Origin: Phorcus lineatus
Lineage: Eukaryota; Mollusca; Gastropoda; Trochida; Trochidae
Direction: 5' to 3'
NCBI GenBank assembly: GCA_921293015.1
Contig: OV121084.1
Location: forward strand, 26,536,946 to 26,600,945
Length of the DNA stretch: 64,000 nucleotides
Positions 49,001 through 61,480 of this stretch are shown here, in pieces; the first letter of the stretch is position 1, and the number at the start of each line of letters is the position of its first letter. A program made the position numbers and the translations under genes. Under the pieces are notes generated by a model that saw only the letters and a program-made list of their open reading frames with translations, was not told the origin of the DNA and did not search any database.

Positions 49001-51800
49001 GACCCATACTTGATGTACACCTGCCCCCTTCCCATTCCTATTCAAGGTGGTGTGTCGAATTCGATAGAGGCTTACAGTTAATTGCTTTTCAGGCTACCTC
49101 GTAGGAAAACAATATGTTTGTTCGTGAATCAATGCAAGACAAACGTATAAAAGGTTCATTCATTAACATTAGTAAACATCTGATGAAAGTGTCAACCCGA
49201 TGTGTTCCATGCAAGTGTGCTCTCTGACACTCAAACGCTAGAGCGTTATTGAGCAACTGCAGGAAGAATATCTCTCTCGTCCAGCAGAAAGGTGGTCACA
49301 TTTTGTAACAAGAGGCGATCTGGGTTCATCAGTTCTGAGACCAAATTTGTGTGCAAAAGTATGCAATAAAAAAATGTCACCGCCTATTTCAGAATTCAAG
49401 ACTGTAACGTCCAGAGGGAAGTTTCAGTTTCATGTTGCTGTCGTCATTTATTTATCAAAGAATGGTCGCGGTTGGCTATCCTCAGAACGAGACTTTCAGC
49501 AATGTTGAAAAAACAACAACATGGTCATAACATGAAAGGAATTGTTACAAAACATACAATAATAGTAGTTTTCTTGTCTACTCAAGATTTCAGCATTCAA
49601 ATGCTTAACCTTCAAACGGCTCTTACAGAAAGTAACCATTTTGACTTGAAAGTAGAGACTCGCCAACTTTAAATACGCATTATTATGCAATTAGAGAATA
49701 CACTCATACAAGTGGAGTCAGACAGAGCAAAGAACACCTACAATGCTTGCTGTCCTATAGAGCTAACAGACCCTGTCTGGTTACTCTACAGCTGGACAGT
49801 TGATTTCAGACCACTGAGAGGGAAGCCCCCTGATAGCCAGGCTCTAACCCGCTATAGTCAATTTAAAAAAAAAATCCGCGTAAAACGATCGATTTTAATC
49901 AGACTGGTGTGCAATACCGGCGTCATCGCAGTGCATTGCAGTGCATTGTCATAACCTCATGTAAACTCGTTGTAAATATTATTTAATACATTGGAGCTTA
50001 TATGCCGTTTTGGAACAATCTTTATATAATCATATATATCATATATCAATAATCCATATCGATGCCAAGCTTGTGTGCAAGGCTTGTAACCATTAGATAG
50101 CTAACCATATTCTTAGGAGTAAGGAAGATGCTATCGGCACCAATGGTTCCCAAGGATGTTATCGGAAGAGAAGAGCGAAAACGAATAATGTTCTTCAGGA
50201 ATACAGCGGTGGACCCAGAATCACTCTAACTCAGTATGAAACCTGGGTTCCAAATTTTGATACAGACTGTGCGAATGGCAGATGTCAGTGGAATTATTTT
50301 TTAAATTCCTCTATAAGTAAGGTCATGGTATCCGTATTCTTCACTCACTTTGTGTAATACTCATTGACACTTGGAAGAAGCGTTCTACAATCAGTGGTAA
50401 ATTTTCATATACGACCGAAGGGGGTAATTATACTTTCAGGAAGCCTTTAGTTATTGTAATGTTCTTTTGAAAAAAGTAGATAACAATTTAAGATAATTCT
50501 TTTTATCGATGAGTACGGTAGTTTTGCGATGTTGTATAAATATAATTCAGGACATTTGGTCTTAAGGTCCTTATTTAAGCAACTTAAAAATGTAGGCAAC
50601 ATACTCTGTGTCAAGTTATATGCCATTACAACCTTTCTTTTCCATTGAGTATCACGCGAAAGTCCCTTGAATTATGAAGGTCAGGATTAAATTGAAAATC
50701 GCCAAAACGCAACGCGGGACCCTTCATCTTCAAAATTATTTTAATTTCAATTTTGTCAAAGGCAAAATATGTATGTGTATGAAAGAACCGTGCTTATACT
50801 TGAGGATCGATTATCTCCCTTTGTCTTGCATATCATTAACCCAGTTAGAACTGCTCGTAAGTAAAAGCTTGATTTTATGATCAACGGGTTGATGTTGTTA
50901 TATGACGTGTTTCATGCATCAGTGTACAGGGGCAGCTTGTCCAAAGGAAAGGCTAAAATGTTGTGATATGTATTTATCGCTGCACCTATTTCATAAGTTT
51001 AGTCCTACATTGGTGCTGAACGTGTGACCTGTCATAGAGATACGCTCGTGGAGAGGTCAAGGGAAATATATTTCTGATGTTTTTGTTGTTGAAATAAGGC
51101 CACCAAGCTGCGATCGACCATCAAGAGATAATCGGCATGATAATTAATTCCACATTTTCAAGCGCCCTTTTTAAACCATCACACCTCTTTGTGGTCAGAG
51201 TATTAATCAATTTAACCCTCTCTGTTCTCTGTTTCAATCTTGTTTAAAAGGACCTATGAGGGTACAGTTAAATTTTGTTATATTCTCCTTGGTTTGGTAT
51301 GTATCAAATAAGCCGTACGCTTAGCTTTGTTTTACTTTGACTATATCTTTGTTCATACATTGTTTTTTTTAACTTCAATTGTACAAGGGGACCTTAAAAT
51401 GAGTTTTGTTTTTAAAATAAAAATTCCATGTACGTAGTGACGCGGCCTTTAATGGTTTCTATGTAAGTAGGCGAAAGCCTAAAAGCTTAATTTTCAAAGA
51501 GTTTGAGTTACGAGGATAATAATTACCTACTTAAATTACATTCACCTATTGCTCTTTCAGCAACATAACTAAAAAAACTTTGAAATTAGGATGCATAACT
51601 TTAGCTAGGTCATGTGCAACAATCTTTTACAGAAAATAATGGAGTGTCACAAGTGTAATTTAACCCTAGTTAATCCTTGGTGAATACGTCAAGGTATGTG
51701 TGTTCCCTTTTACCTCCCGGTAAGCAGGGGTATAAGGATAAAAATAAATAATAGTATATTGCCGAGTACCTCGTTCAAGTGTGATGAATTAGGTCAAGAT
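49001..51800. other. gene-poor intergenic stretch
   Basis: No coding exon or RNA gene is supported. It contains the MITE terminus at 49886-49906 and otherwise unremarkable AT-rich sequence. Confidence 0.55.
49886..49906 (+). repeat. terminus of the same MITE family as 59709-59905
   Basis: CGATCGATTTTAATCAGACT plus G differs by one base from 59885-59905, the right terminal repeat of the fold-back element there. A partner end was not found on the left, so this copy is probably broken. Confidence 0.5.
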
Positions 51801-51805
51801 GTATA

Positions 51806-53440
51806 GTTAGATAGATTGTCTTTATTTCCTCCAAATTTTAAGATAAATATATGCATGATACAGTAGACAATACATTATTCAGTAAACAAATATGAAAGTT
51901 ACATGATGTAAAGTATACATATCAACAAGTATAAATAAATATGAATATGCAATCTAGAAACATATATTTAGAAATTGTTTCCATTCACGAAGCGCTATAA
52001 TCGTTGTTTCATACATTTGATCCAGAAATAAGTATAAATATATTTTAACATAATCATTCGGTATACCTCAAAGTAGAAAACTTATTAGAACATCGTCATC
52101 ATCATTCCAATTACTTACAAAGGTTTCTACATCCAGGATATCAATGAGAGAGTCAATTAATTAGGCGATCTTTCTCACAAACTGTTATATTACTAGTATA
52201 GTTTAAGATTAAGTGTTTAACAATGTCATAGGCATGTGTGCCGCACAGGCATTCTTTAGATTGTATTGCAAAAGTCCCTGCTCGAATAAGGTAGGATGTG
52301 TCGTAAAAGCTATCAGAATCATAGAGATTGATTAACCAAACAAAGTCTGTTCCCAGATTGGTCACCTATAAGAGAGTATCTATGGAAATTAACCCTGTAG
52401 ATTAGTTTAGAGGTAACATCATTTGATTCAAATACTGAATTTTTCTGATTCACAAGTTTTAACCATTCTTTTTTAGTGGTAAAAACGGATGAATTGCGAT
52501 ACATATCAACATATTCAGTAAGATCATATTTATGGGCGAGATTTAACATATGGTGCACAGTATAAGACCTACATTTCAGCATATTTCTAAAAATAACATC
52601 AGAGCTAGTCTGTATTGCAATATTCGTTTGAAAATAAAGCTAACATCAGTGTCAAAGCCCTCTTGTCCCTGGCAATGACTCGTGCGTTTAGAAAAACCTT
52701 GTACCTTTTTACAGAAATACTTTTGTACACATTCGAGCATATCATACTCTTTAGCTGATAGTTGACACCACACGTTGCAAGAAAATAGACCACATGGTAA
52801 TATAATTCGTTCCCATATGCGCACAGCATGCATAGGGTGAAAACCACCAAAATACATGGTTTACATTAATCAGTCTCCTTAGTTTTTCACATAAAGAAAT
52901 TGTACAACTAAAGTTGAATTTAACAGTGTTTATGTAACGGGCGGGCATATATGACATCAGTCTTATGGTTGATAGCTTGATCGTTTAGAAATAAATGTGT
53001 GTTTTCGAAAATCACCGAACAAAAGAAAGGCACTTTTACTTGCATTAAATTTGAGGTGCCAGGTTCTGCATATTCAAATATAACATTCAACAAACATTGG
53101 AGACCATCAGGAGTACAGCTTAATAATGTTGTGTCATCGACAAGTAAGATACCAGCAGTAGTGGCCTAGGGGAGGCTCATACCCCTTTCTGCATTACCAA
53201 TAACATTTAATAAATCATTTATGTATAGCGTAAAAAACCAAGCCGATAGCACCCGTCCTTGTCCAACACCCTGCCGTACTTTGAAGGTTTCTGAGACATG
53301 TCCGCCAATGCTAATACGTGATTTCATTGATGTTGATAACATATTTATAAGTCTCCACAGTTTCCCTTTAATTCCAAAATGGTGCACTTTTAGAAAAAGA
53401 CCGAGCACATGTATCCACTCTACAGGGGCCACAGCCTAAA
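51806..53440 (-). pseudogene. decayed LINE (non-LTR retrotransposon), 3' half
   Basis: Minus-strand frames together spell the second half of a LINE polyprotein. At 53166-53432 the RT segment reads KSRISIGGHVSETFKVRQGV and GQGRVLSAWFFTLYINDLL. After a stop come GILLVDDTTLLS (the catalytic xxDD box, about 53120-53150) and then the thumb and C-terminal region in several frames down to 52153. A 3' UTR ends in AATAAAGACAATCTATCT near 51806. Frameshifts and stops show it is dead. A CR1/L2-like clade is likely but not established. Confidence 0.75.
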
Positions 53441-53770
53441 ACATATTTTCGTCTTCTTCTCTTAAAGGAAAATGATTAGAAACATTTAACAATTTTATGT
53501 TGAGACACTTGAGCTGATGAAGATTATAATCATTTGTATATTGGTGATCCCTAATGGTTTGATAAGGGCCACATGGACCACGCCTAAACACCCAATTTCC
53601 TCTTCTTCAAAAAACAAAGAGGCCTACAAAGCTGAAACCTTGTGTACAGATTCCTTTATTCACGGGGATAAGATTATAAATCATGTGACATCTCTACAGT
53701 ATATCATATACTGCATAAACAGGGCAAATGGGTCTTTCTTACACCATCTCAGAATTTTCACGTAAAACAT
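53395..53770 (+). repeat. diverged copies of the 145-bp repeat family
   Basis: Words of the intron 17 array recur in worn form: ACAGGGGCCACAGCCTAAAA, TTTCGTCTTCTTCT, AGCTGAAACCTTGTGTACAG, CACGGGGATAAGATTATAAA. About two units are visible. Confidence 0.6.
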
Positions 53771-54374
53771 GTTATCTTCTTTTCGGACATTTTGCTATGA
53801 ATGTTTGTTTTTTCTAAAATATATAAAATACAGTTTAAAAAGTGACAACTTTATCTTGATCTTCAGTGCAGTAGACGTGACCTCGACCCGTCCAAATTGC
53901 CTCGATACACTGCATTATTGTAACTTGTAAAGCTTAGTGAATCACGATCAGTCTTCTTTTATTACAAGTTGAACGAGACTAGGTCATGTATTTTTTGCAC
54001 CAGTAGGCACATTCAAACACACGTTGTGTTTAGGTCGCCAGATCTAATCTCTCGGTTTCTTGTGTGTAGTTTAAAAGAACATCGTTTACGATACACGATT
54101 TATTTTACAAATGCTTTTCTTTTTTATAACCGAATTCAGATAATATTTTGTGTATATAAACACTCGTCCTACTCCTGAAGATATGTGTTATATAAGCATG
54201 AGATAGGTGGTATACACAGGGTCATCTATGACTAAACACTCAGAAAAAACTTGACTGATAGGTCTACCTATAAAGGTATCGTGCAAGTATGTATTCCAAC
54301 TCTATGACTAATCATGATAACAGTATGAATACCCTAGTTCTGCTTCCAGATAATTCCTTAAATGTATATTTTGA

Positions 54375-55045
54375 TGTATATAGTATGAAGTGCTGGGTTA
54401 CAAAGCATGTGGCTCTATCTCAATTACAGTTTTCTTCAACGAGTTACTTTTCTGTGAGGCCCGATGGAATGGCAGGCGTAGAACTTTGCTTTTCATCTTC
54501 TTCTCAAGAAACATTGAGAGACGTGAAGTCTTGTGTTCATATTCTTTGCATTTTTGGGATTATAAACTTTAGATTTGGTATTCTATTGCGCCTAATAAAG
54601 GCAACAGGGGCCATGACCTAAAAACCTATTTTATTCTTCATAACAAAACCCCTAGAACCTGAAAAATTGTTTAGAGACACTTTGGTCAATGAGTATTTTA
54701 AATTTGAGATTTAGTTACTCCGTGTGTGTATATATCTGTAGCCCTTAAGCAACCTGAAAACAATATTCATTTTCAGCAAAAATCTTAAGAATATAGATAG
54801 AGATCCTAAATTGTAGAGTTTGTGATACTTTGACCCTATAGGGTCACAGGGGCTACGCTCACATAAACTTTAAGAAATGTTTTTTTCTCCAGAATGCAAA
54901 GCCTAGATTGCTGGAATGTTTGGAACAGACTCGAAACCAAATAGGGATGTTAAATCAGAGATTTTCTGACTCGCCTCTTACATAGTTTAATAATAAAACC
55001 TAATATAGAATGATTAGCTGCATAGCAAATGGCTCTCTTTTAATG
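54375..55045 (+). repeat. diverged copies of the 145-bp repeat family with two terminal motifs
   Basis: GGGTTACAAAGCATGTGGCT (from about 54395) and TTAGCTGCATAGCAAATGGC (from about 55013) resemble the repeat's 3' terminus. Between them, worn units carry TTTTCATCTTCTTCTCAAGA, AACAGGGGCCATGACCTAAA and ATCCTAAATTGTAGAGTTTG. Several partial elements have probably inserted here. Confidence 0.6.
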
Positions 55046-55310
55046 TGTGCATGTGGATAGAGCATTCCCTTTTTATGCAATAGAGTAATAAAATTACGCG
55101 GTATAAATGCCCTCATTATTTCTAATACATGACATAACCAATGGCTCAGGAAAACGTTTAGTTACGTCTTCAAACAAAAGTTTCTTTGAGATGTCCATGA
55201 TAACTCACATTGTTGCATTTTCAGGGCAACTGGACTAAGGAGGAAGTCTACCACTTCTATTTCATCAACCTATACGTCTTGCTGTATGATATACTGGTAA
55301 ATCTAACATA

Positions 55311-57530
55311 ATGGACGCTGAAGCATATGGAGCGAAGTTATACAGCTATCTTGACGCAGGATCTGCCGCTATGAGCATTTCCATAGCCAAGGAAACCGGG
55401 GTTCTAGACATCCTTCTAGAAGCCGATAAGGCAATGACGTCACAAGAGGTCGCTGACAAGAAACAGCTGAAGGAGAGGTTTGAATACAATATTATAGTTT
55501 TTTGAGAAGTTATTAAGATCATTTTGCTGAAATATTATGTCTTGGTTTTACGTCGTTCCGTTAATTTTGATGTAAAGTAAAGACTGGTCGTTAGCGTTTA
55601 AGATTGCTTTAGCGTTTAAGACCTGAGGAAAGTTATAGCCACGGGAGGCTCCTGTCGTGCAAACGTCCCTTCGCCTGTCTTGTCTCTTCGAATATAATAC
55701 ACTAGCCATTTTGAAATTCTGTTTACAAGCATCTTTACAAATGAAGAAGTTTATTGTGGCATCTAACAAGTCCACATGACTAAAGCCCTAAAAACCTTTC
55801 CGTATTATTCTTAGGAGTTTTAACCCCATTAGTATTTCTTTGTTCACTTCAGATACGTACGGGAGCTTCTCGCAGCTCTTGCAGTTGCCGAGGTGATTCA
55901 GGTGGATTCCGGAAGTACTCTTTACCACGTACCGGAAGCGTTTAAGCCCGCCCTGAGAGGCACTGCCCCGTATTGTCGAGTCGTCTCTCACATGGGCCGG
56001 AGACAGCCTGTTGTGAAGGAATGCTTCCCGATTGGTGGACCCGAAGGTTAAAGGGGTCAAAATGAACACTCTCCTCTCAAAACTATTATCAAGGATTTGT
56101 ATAGGCCTATACAAATCCTTGCTATTGTCTCGTAATGAATCAAACTCAAACGATTGATTTTAAGTTCCGATAGAAGATCATCTACGAGAGGTTCTATAGA
56201 GTTTGTAATTGAATATGAAAATTTTGAATTTTTTTACGTTAACATCTTTATTTATTTTTCAAGTACAACTTTTCTAAGTCCCTGATGATCGGGGTCGTAT
56301 TTAAGATATCAGTTTTAGGTAATCTCTTTACGCCGTAATTCGTGTAAGAAACGATGAATAACTACCTGCATTGATGAACGTTTTACGGACCTGGATAGTA
56401 TAATATTACAGCTAGTTTTAATTATAGATTTAAGAAATGTAAGCCTTAAGAAGCTAAGGAGCCGAACTCTTAAATGACCAGTATTGCGATTAACTTCCAA
56501 ATTCCATGTGATCCATTTTTAAGTCATTAGATGTTTTGTACGGTTGTATGATTTGTACCCAAATTATTCAAGACTCACATCTCCCATCTAACTTTCCCAT
56601 ATAGGCGTGCCCTTCTCGTCTCAGTTTGATGTTTTCGACATCATGGAAGACTACAGGATCAATTCATTGGAATCGCTCGTTGAGGACGATATCTTAACAG
56701 TCGTGCCGGGTCTCAAAGAAAAACTAGGTAAACGCATTTAACAATTGTAGATATAATCTTTCCTGACTCACCATCAAAGAATTCTCAGATGATAAAAAAA
56801 TTGTAGCGAGTCCACTGATAAATCTTCGTTAGTGTTTTTAATTTTATTGGCCAATTGAGCTATGAAAGGGATCGCATGATCATGCATTCAGAAACAACCT
56901 TATCTTTAGGATATACTGCATTCGTATAAGGGCGAAATGATGTTCCCATACGTGTTCATAATTTCAGAGAAGGGAATAGCTGTTGCTGAGTTCGGTTGTG
57001 CAACGGGCAACGTGATTATCAAGATAGCCTCCATGTTCCCAGCATCCACGTTTACCGGATATGACTTTTCTAAAGATGTGCTCGAAATAGCCCGTAAGAG
57101 AGCCTCCGATGCGAACGTTCAAAATGTCTGCTTCAAAATCGCCGACCTTTACAATGTACCAGACGATATTAACAACAAATTTGATTGGGTATTCGTCAAT
57201 GATGTCATCCATGACCTTGCTTATCCAGACAAAGCCCTAGCTGGACTTTTCAATCCCCTGAAGTCAGGTGGGACATTTAGTATGATAGACGCGTGTACCA
57301 TTGGCCCGATAGCCAAGGAGGTTGGAAACACGGGCGCGAGCTACCTACTTTCTTGTAGTCTAATGATCTGCCTACCCGAGGGATCCTGTCACGAAAATTC
57401 GGCCAAACTCGGCGCGGGTTGGCAGGTGGATAAAGCTAGGGGCCATATCGAAGCGGCCGGCTTCAAAGTTAAACTGATTTTCCACAGTAAGAGCGACGAA
57501 CACGTGGTTCACTTTGTTTGTGAAAAATAA
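55311..57530 (+). CDS. Rv2258c-like SAM-dependent methyltransferase, 4 exons (348 aa)
   Basis: Exons 55311-55477, 55853-56046, 56605-56727 and 56968-57530 join in phase. The N-terminal part (1-110) is a winged-helix dimerisation domain like that of O-methyltransferases and Mycobacterium Rv2258c (AKETGVLDILLEADKAMTSQ, EVADKKQLKERYVRELLAAL). The C-terminal half is a class I methyltransferase: motif I VAEFGCATGNV (167-177), strand 2 FTGYDFSKDVLEIARKRA, KIADLYNVPDD, then WVFVNDVIHDL and LKSGGTFSMIDA. Substrate unknown. Two donors are unusual (GTTTGA at 55478, GTTAAA at 56047) but phase and protein continuity support them. The ATG has A at -3 and G at +4; an acceptor-like TTTTCAG at 55218-55224 suggests a spliced 5' UTR. 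AATAAA at 57579-57584 is a close polyadenylation signal. Confidence 0.9.
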
Positions 57531-57578
57531 GTTTTGAGGCAGAAAGGTACCTAGTGCCATGTGGCTTCAACTTTCCTT

Positions 57579-57584
57579 AATAAA
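57579..57584 (+). other. polyadenylation hexamer after the Rv2258c-like methyltransferase
   Basis: AATAAA lies 49 bases after the stop codon; a second one lies near 57990. Confidence 0.5.
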
Positions 57585-57589
57585 TTCAG

Positions 57590-59700
57590 AGCCCAAATGT
57601 CACAAGTGTCGCCTGATACTTTTTTAGCACACAATTGATTGCACCTTTTATGTTTAATAAGTACCCGCCAAGGTTTCAAGTGCCATTTGGCACCTTTTTG
57701 CAAACTTTTTATTGGAGACTGCACAAATGTTTAAAGTTCTTTGTCCTCTTTTGCACAGTTTAACTTTGCTGACCATGTCAAAACCATGTCAAAACCTTTA
57801 CTAAATGTCACAAAAATCTGAATTTATTTAAAGTGACGGAGAAAATGTTCTGAACATATATTTATGAGGTTAAATAGTCGCTTGTCATGAAAAAAACTGT
57901 CATTATTGGAGAAATTGTCATGAATCTTTAATGAGTTATTTGAACTTAAATAAGTTAATAATTATGATATTTTGAAATATATCAAAGCCAATAAAGTTTT
58001 ATGAAAGATCTTCTGTGTACCTTAATTGTGATTAAAAAAAGATTGAGTGACTTTACCTTTCTTTGCTCAACATTTTATTTATCTTCGAAGTCTGTTTTTA
58101 GTTTGCCTTCTTTTATTCAATCTTTAAAGCGGAGAAATGGAAGTTGGAGAGTTTTCAAATCCTTTCTTCAATTCAGGCACATGAGGCCATCATGGGGAGA
58201 ATACTTAAAAATACTTTCAAGTAAGCTATATTTAATCCTATCTTCAGAACATCTTTTCATCGACATATCGCTTTTGAAATGTTTAAAGGGCGTATTGAAA
58301 TGTAATTAATTTCAATCACCAGGGAGCATGATATAAATGATTATGTTTCGGTATATGAGAGTGAATGAGTGAGTGATTGTGTTGTCCTTGTCTTGTGCAA
58401 AAAAAACCAACAGAAATCTTGAACTCTCCATTATGTTAATTGTCATTTGGACTTCTACTACCCTGGGTAGCAGTCCTAATTGTAACAGGGTTTCTGGAAT
58501 AAAAAGTTGATTATAAAAAAAAAAAATTATGTTTTGGTATGATCATAGATCCCGAAACTCTACCGAGGTTGCTCTCAAGGGAGTGCTCAGTGACGCTTCA
58601 AGATGAGCAGATCCTGGTTCTCCTTGCTGTGTACTTGAGTTTTCATCTGCGTTCGATATTGTGGATCAGTCCATTCTGGTGTCAGGCGTGACACACACAT
58701 TATGAATAACTGGGTTGGTGCCTCAGGTTATACCTCACAGTCCGCAAAATGAGTGTTCGGGTCGAGAGATGATTTCATGTACGGCGTTCTAAAAATGGTC
58801 TTACCTATCACTTAAACGCCGACGACAGCTCTACGTCTAAACTACATCATCAACATACGGGTCATGTCAAACAGAATTGGAATTTTTACGAGCCTCTAGC
58901 CAATGAAATTGTGCACATTTTCCAAAACTAGATAAAGAAAAAGTTAATGATACTTGTAGAAAATAGTAGTTGCAACTTTTATGTATCCAACTTTCACAGG
59001 CACTCTCTATTTGTGAAGATGATATTGGTCAACAAGAGAAGAAGTACAGAATCTGGTGTTCCCATCAACGAGACTGTCTCTTCTAACCGTCATGCCCTGA
59101 AGAAACCTAGCACTGCCACAGTACATAGTATTGTTTTGACGTCCAACTGCATGTATATACATCTTAAGGAGCACACAACAATCAATATTGACTCAATTTA
59201 GTTTTTCCCGTATTGAATTTCTCTCCCAACGCGGGTAGCTCAAATCTTATGCCTAACTTATGTCGTTGCTATGGTTGCATATGTTCAAACTGTAGGTTTT
59301 CACGTTTCTGATACAAATGAAGATGATGCTTGTACACGTCCACGCCACTGCCTAGTGTGCTTTCTTTAAAACAACCGTTGAATTTTTATGAATCAAATGT
59401 GAAGTCAATATGTATGCTCTACAAACTGTTCTAAGGAACCAAGAAATTAGGCAAAGGAACCGCACACAAAAATGCCAAGATCAAACAATTATATTAAACA
59501 TGAAAACTATTCGTCTTTCACCAGGCAATGGCATCCTGCTCGGGTTTCTCCAGTGATCTAAGGGAAGATACATATTCGTTATTTCCAAGCAGCAAAGTTG
59601 CTATCACGATTCTTTTCACTGAATCATCGCTGTTGAAAGGTTTGACTCTCCTGACCTGCTTGTTCGGTCACAAATTATGTATGTAGAAACCGTCCAGCAC
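57590..59700. other. gene-poor stretch with a probable retroelement 3' end
   Basis: No coding exon is supported. The end of a retroelement with an A-rich tail is at 58330-58529 and listed separately. Confidence 0.5.
58330..58529 (+). mobile_element. probable retroelement 3' end with A-tail
   Basis: An upstream GAGTGAATGAGTGAGTGATT stretch leads to GGAATAAAAAGTTGATTATA and a run of twelve A. A polyadenylation signal closely followed by an A-run in intergenic DNA is typical of a retroposed 3' end (LINE or processed transcript). No coding part was recognised. Confidence 0.4.
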
Positions 59701-59708
59701 ACTGTTAC

Positions 59709-59905
59709 CAGTCTTATTAAAATCAACCGAGGAATAAAAGTTTCAAAATATTGACTCTACCGAGATTCGAACTCTATATGTGTAGGCTATCCTCTCCACA
59801 AGGGTCTGACCCCAGCCTACTGTAGCACATATAGAGTTCGAATCTCGGTAGAGACAATATTTTAAAATTTTATTCCTCGGAACACGGTCGATTTTAATCA
59901 GACTG
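59709..59905. mobile_element. fold-back MITE, hAT-like (about 197 bp)
   Basis: The ends are CAGTCTTATTAAAATCAACC on the left and, inverted from the right, CAGTCTGATTAAAATCGACC. The arms continue inward for about 85 bases (GAGGAATAAAA, CAAAATATTG, CTCTACCGAGATTCGAACTC) to a small loop with its own GTAGGCT/AGCCTAC stem. The flanks share ACTGTTAC: directly at the left end and one base beyond the right end. CAG ends plus an 8-bp duplication suggest a hAT origin. The arms contain GAGTTCGAATCTCGG, which resembles a Pol III B-box on both strands. Confidence 0.7.
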
Positions 59906-60135
59906 AACTGTTACTAGACTAATGATTTATTTTCTGAATGAATAGTACCTGGCATCTAAAAGAAACAAAACGTTCCGTTACATCAAGCAAGAAGTGTTTT
60001 AGGTTCGTTGACAGTTTATCACATCAAAAAAACTCTACAAAAATAAAAACAATATATGTTCTTATTCTACCAAAGTGTTTCATGTGAGCAGGGTCACAGG
60101 TTATTAATCAGTAATCAATTTCTCTTGTAAACGTT

Positions 60136-60387
60136 TTACATCTTATCTCCCATCTGCCAATCTTCGTACACGTCATTTAAAATGTCAGTGATGCCACTTT
60201 TAGGGCCAATTAATAATAGTCTTGTGCCCTTTAAATGTATTCGTAAACTGAGCTCGTCCACATCCCTGGTTACGAACATGTATTCCATGCATTTCACGTG
60301 TTTTTCATTGGTGGCGGAATGATATTTACATGGATAGGGACAATTTTCGAGGCATTCGAGGGTGACAACTACTGGGTGCCGATACAT
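60136..60387 (-). CDS. small open frame of unknown nature (83 aa)
   Basis: The frame runs from an ATG at 60387 to a stop at 60138-60136. It reads ECLENCPYPCKYHSA, MEYMFVTRDVDELSLRIH, LLLIGPKSGITDILNDVYED. The composition is protein-like (alternating strands, four cysteines in the first half) and might be an exon of a larger gene, but I recognise no family and no clear acceptor upstream. Chance is not excluded. Confidence 0.25.
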   Translation of the reverse strand: MYRHPVVVTLECLENCPYPCKYHSATNEKHVKCMEYMFVTRDVDELSLRIHLKGTRLLLIGPKSGITDILNDVYEDWQMGDKM

Positions 60388-61480
60388 TTACGGAATATGA
60401 AAAAAGTAAATATTCGTTACTTAGATTTTTAACATTATTTTAAATTGGTATTCTTAAAAGTAGATCCATGGGGTATAAGCAAATTTACTTACACAATATC
60501 TGTGTATCGACAAATGACTATTCCTGTTTGAAATAATGCCAAAACAATGATCATATTTAAATGAGATTGGTCAGGACTCGTCATCAACTTTAAGAAAAGA
60601 AATATGAAAGGAAGGACAGTAAACAATTATGGCATGTCATATCCATATTAAATGCATATCATTTTATAGACAAGTCATTCATGTACACGAATTTGGATTC
60701 TAATCAAATCTTTTAATAAAGGTAAAATAATATTTAGTATACAATAAATAACATTGAGATCCAAAATGATACAACTAAATCTAGGTTCCTCATAAATCCC
60801 ACATCGAAAAAGAAAATTTTAGTCTCTTTTATCGATTTAACAACCACTCTGACATTATCCAAAGCCATGGTTTGTGATTAAATAGAAGAAATAAACGAAT
60901 AGTCAAACTCATGAAACCAATCTGGCGGTATCCGACATTGAATTTTTAATTTTTAGGACAGAAAACCACAGTTTGTGATTAGATTAAAATCTCGTAAGAG
61001 AGAAAAAGAGAAGAACTGCACAGTTTAACTTACACCGAACAGTAATGTCTATAGACTGTTGTCATCAATAATCAAAAGTCAGGGCCTCCTTTACTGAGGC
61101 CAACCTTAACTCCAATTCTTTTACATTGCACTATGGTTACCTTCAAGACTTAAGATCACCTTAGGGCTTTGTGATAGGCTGCCCAGATGTATAGTGAGAT
61201 CTTATCAACGTCGAGCACGTTGTACAGTCGGTGGGATCGGCGCTGACATTCATAGTGTTTTTCCAAACCACTTATATAAACATTGTCTAGATATCGGTGT
61301 TGTTCCCGAGGTAATAGTTGACAGTAGACAAGACATGTGAGTGAAGCTTGGTGAATGTAGATTTAGGAGAACAAACGTTGCATATGTCCTTGGAAAACGA
61401 CCAAAAGGACACACGGACAAAGTTTTTCCCCTTGGCATCAAACATCAAAACTATTTGTTGGGCTTCAATTTAGGCAACTT

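Noticed and set aside
58001-58309. 102-codon frame in the gene-poor region
   Set aside because: No recognisable family, low-complexity Ser/Leu/Phe composition and no splice context.
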